This document shows, piece by piece, positions 61,501 to 64,000 of a stretch of DNA of 64,000 nucleotides. The number at the start of each line of letters is the position of its first letter. The stretch's first letter is position 1. Made by a program: the position numbers and the translations under genes. The notes beneath the pieces were generated by a model. It was not told the DNA's origin. It made no database searches and saw nothing but the letters and a program-made list of their open reading frames with translations. Source of the stretch: Kryptolebias marmoratus (lineage: Eukaryota > Chordata > Actinopteri > Cyprinodontiformes > Rivulidae). Location of the stretch: assembly GCF_001649575.2 (NCBI RefSeq), contig NC_051436.1, positions 12,801,842 to 12,865,841 of the forward strand, in the 5' to 3' direction.

Positions 61501-63309
61501 TTGGGAGTTTTAGAGCAAACAAAGAGAACGGCTGAAATTAGGAAATGCTTAGGATAAGAAATGAGTAAAAAAGCAGAAAAAGTCAAAAAAACAAGTTTAA
61601 GGCCTTTCAGAAAGCAGGAGAACTTTAAAAGCTTACATAACAAGAGGAAACCTTGAGATTTTTCCACAGAACATTATTCTGAAGCTCTTGTTTGTTTGCA
61701 AATATGAACGATTACTTAAACGCCTCCGAGCCCCCGAAAGAGTTTTACGCTTCGGAACGGGTGAAACGCGGCGCTTGTTTGGCGCTTGTTTACCGTTGCC
61801 ACAGGTTCACGCGTCACTTGTTGTTGTGTGTAAATGAGCGGCTCTGACCCCCGGAGCTGACCCCGCCTTTCAGGGCCGAGCAGGAAATGTACACCTGCGA
61901 CCAGGAAGGGAAGCTGGACAGGGGCAGAAATACGAGGCCTATAAACCAGACTTTTAGGATCAGAGAACGCTGCGCGGCGGCTTTAAAGGGGAAACGAAGA
62001 GTGTTTTGGAAGCCAACGTAAATCAAAAGAAAGTCGTAAAAGGTGCTTGTTTTCTGAGATCGAAAAAATGACTCGGGGTCCCTTCTGTCTTCTCTGTGAT
62101 CACTCTGAAAGTGTGACGTATGGAGAGCCAAACAGGAAAAAAGGCAGGAAATAGTAAAATTACAGACAGTGTGGGGATGAAATAATTCAGTTTGTTGTAA
62201 TTAATTGTTTAAATCGACCCAAAACTCCAGCAGCTGGGTCATTCTTCAGCTTCAAGAAGGACAAGAACGTTGGATGGATGTGATTAGTTTTTCCTGGTGA
62301 AAATTACAACCCAGAGTCTGGAGACTGACTGAAGTGGAGCACCTGAAATACAAACCTTCAACAGAAGAACCACCACCTGTCGGACCGGCACCGGCCTCCT
62401 CCCGCTGTCCGGATGTTAAACTCCTTGCAGACTGTGTGATGTCACTGTGAAGCTCGGGGGTTCATCTGGTGAAATGTTCCAAAAAACCAAAAACAAACGT
62501 GTTTTGAAAACCAGTCCTATTGTTAACAGAACTGGCTTCTTCTTCTGCTGCTTCCCTTTCCCCTGATAAACACTGAGCCGGTAACCTCCTACACACAATC
62601 ACACCACCTCTGGATTCTGACACAAAAGCTCTTAAAAAACAAGACATTAACATTTTCAGTCAGACAAATGGACCACCGGGGTGTTTTACGGTAGCGTTTA
62701 ACTAAAAGAAAACCATGAAAACTGATACATTTATGTTTTGTTTTTTTTCCATTTCCCCTTTGAACTGAGCCAGCAGACCTCCTTATCTTTTCACTGACGG
62801 GAAGGCCGGTCATCTGGTTCTTTTTCCCCGGAGGGTTTACCTGCAGAGCCTTTTGTTTCGCTTTTCTGCCGAGCTTCTCGGTCGGTCAGAGTCCCCCTCC
62901 GCCCCCCCGACGTGACTCACTGTCTGACGGGTGGGGAGAGAGGCGAAGACGCAGAAAGCAGAAAACAAAAAGCAACATCTGCAGCGTGACTCCAACAACA
63001 ACAACACACACACGTCCTAATAAGGTATTTTAATGGGTCCCACGAGGAGAGAGAGAGAATGACGGCGCGTCTGCTCTTCTCTCATCTAGTTATCTTCGCT
63101 CCGAAGGTTGCGTCAGCCCGCTGATGAGCTAATTTCCTTTTTCTCCTTTTGCTGCTTTAAACCGCAGAGCTTGACCCCGTGGGGAGGAAGGAAAGGCTCT
63201 GTCTGGGGTTAGGTCATCCTCTGTTTTTTACCCGTGTCACAGAAATTTCAAAATAAAATAATAAACACGTCGTTTTCTCAGTACGACTTTATCTCCTGCT
63301 GCATTGAAA

Positions 63310-63545
63310 TGCAATGATTGTGTGCGCCTGTTAGCATAATATCTCCTGAACCAGTGAAAACTACCAGAACTGCGTACCTCTGCAACCCGTTAACATCCAA
63401 ACTCGACCCGATTCAAGATGGCTGCCACAGCCAGTCAAGCTAAGGCAGCGTAAACGTGGCCATAACTGGGTCTGCTTTACGGACGTCGGCGTGAAACTTG
63501 GTGTGGCGGCAGCTGAGAGTCATCCCCAACACGTCCTCCGAGCAC
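63310..63545 (-). repeat. Family A dispersed repeat copy
   Basis: A minus copy with gttagcataatatctcctga, cccgattcaagatggctgcc, ggccataactgggtctgctt and gtgtggcggcagctgagagt. Confidence 0.65.
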
Positions 63546-63741
63546 ACCCAAGCACCACCGGATCCTGCTTTAAAAGGGCTTTTTTTAAAATGTGGACGAA
63601 AAACCACAGGCGGTAAGCGGTTCGTTCGAGGAACGGACGTTTTATTTGTCGTTGTTTCGCAGAAGGAACTGAAAATTCAAGCTACACGCCAAACAGAAAC
63701 ACGCGACGCTTTTGGTGGAGCCAGTAATTACAGATTCAACT

Positions 63742-63747
63742 TTTATT
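63742..63747 (-). terminator. Poly(A) signal cluster for the right-edge exon
   Basis: Overlapping AATAAA copies on the minus strand (complement of ttttatttatttattt), about 130 bp after the stop codon of the candidate exon at 63876-63945. Confidence 0.4.
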
Positions 63748-63875
63748 TATTTATTTTTTTACAGGCAAAACAACGTCAATAAAAGGAAATTTGGGGACGA
63801 CGAATGAGAACGGAGGAAGCCATCAGCTGTCGTGTTCCGACCCAATTCGTTTTTTTGGCGTCTTTCAGGTTCTTT

Positions 63876-63945
63876 TTAAGGGCCGATGAACGTGGCGTCG
63901 CAGCCTTTGCCGTGCTCCTCGCACTGGGACCAATCAGGGCGTAGA
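63876..63945 (-). CDS. Candidate terminal exon of an unknown gene, partial
   Basis: On the minus strand a pyrimidine-rich tract (cctcctcttcctgtttag) ends in AG at 63946. It is followed by 22 sense codons and TAA: LRPDWSQCEEHGKGCDATFI, then GP. Two cysteines and acidic residues give it a protein-like, non-repetitive look, and AATAAA signals follow 130 bp downstream. The remaining exons would lie beyond the right edge. I do not recognise the family. It could still be chance, since the reading is short. Confidence 0.4.
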
Positions 63946-64000
63946 CTAAACAGGAAGAGGAGGCGGTTTCCTTTAAGGACCCCAGGAACGCTGGTTATGT

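Larger units (their letters stand above)
53961..63660. other. Gene-poor stretch right of the PTB gene
   Basis: I see no exon I can support. Contents: a hAT-like element (54296-54914), a LINE fragment (56330-56665), GT runs (about 55647-55678, 58477-58494), family A copies (58475-58580, 63310-63545) and a segment at about 59320-59750 with DNA-transposon-like words (ttcacactgcaggtc, ccagtgtgaacggtc). A word like tagctactgttctgttgatg repeats about four times at 61128-61225. The remainder is unique AT-rich or CpG-containing sequence. Confidence 0.55.

Overview
The window is vertebrate DNA and almost certainly from a teleost fish. It has long intron-bearing genes, dense CA/GT microsatellites, L2-like LINE 3' ends, hAT and Tc1/mariner relics, and four runs of N. 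The repeat mix is what I associate with percomorph fishes, perhaps a cyprinodontiform, but that last step is a weak guess.

Layout. (1) 1-860: the first coding exon of RBPJ (Notch-pathway CSL factor) on the minus strand and its CpG-rich promoter; the rest of the gene lies off the left edge. (2) 0.9-30.3 kb: a gene-free interval of about 30 kb filled with LINE 3' ends (all minus strand), two copies of one hAT MITE, a 21-bp minisatellite, microsatellites and copies of a dispersed repeat here called family A. (3) 30.4-32.05 kb: SMIM20, minus strand, three coding exons, the precursor of the phoenixin peptides. The SMIM20-then-RBPJ order on one strand matches human 4p15.2. (4) 32.44-41.79 kb: MAN2B2, plus strand, head-to-head with SMIM20; all 19 coding exons join in frame to 1016 residues with the GH38 zinc and nucleophile motifs intact. 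(5) 43.78-48.08 kb: an eight-exon plus-strand gene of 292 codons that I cannot assign to a family. (6) 50.76-53.57 kb: a convergent minus-strand gene for a PTB/PID adaptor of about 306 residues, interrupted by an N gap. (7) 54-63.8 kb: gene-poor repeats. (8) 63.88-63.95 kb: a candidate terminal exon of a further minus-strand gene.

The genes do not form a pathway. SMIM20 and MAN2B2 probably share a bidirectional promoter of about 0.4 kb, and the unknown gene and the PTB gene converge with poly(A) signals about 0.6 kb apart.

I found no new multi-gene system. The observations most worth checking are: a phoenixin precursor that lacks the C-terminal amidation glycine; two splice sites built from GT/TG microsatellites (MAN2B2 exon 3 acceptor, unknown-gene exon 4 donor); the two unassigned genes; and a roughly 145-bp tandem repeat carrying a TNAAGGTCA nuclear-receptor-type half-site in every unit.
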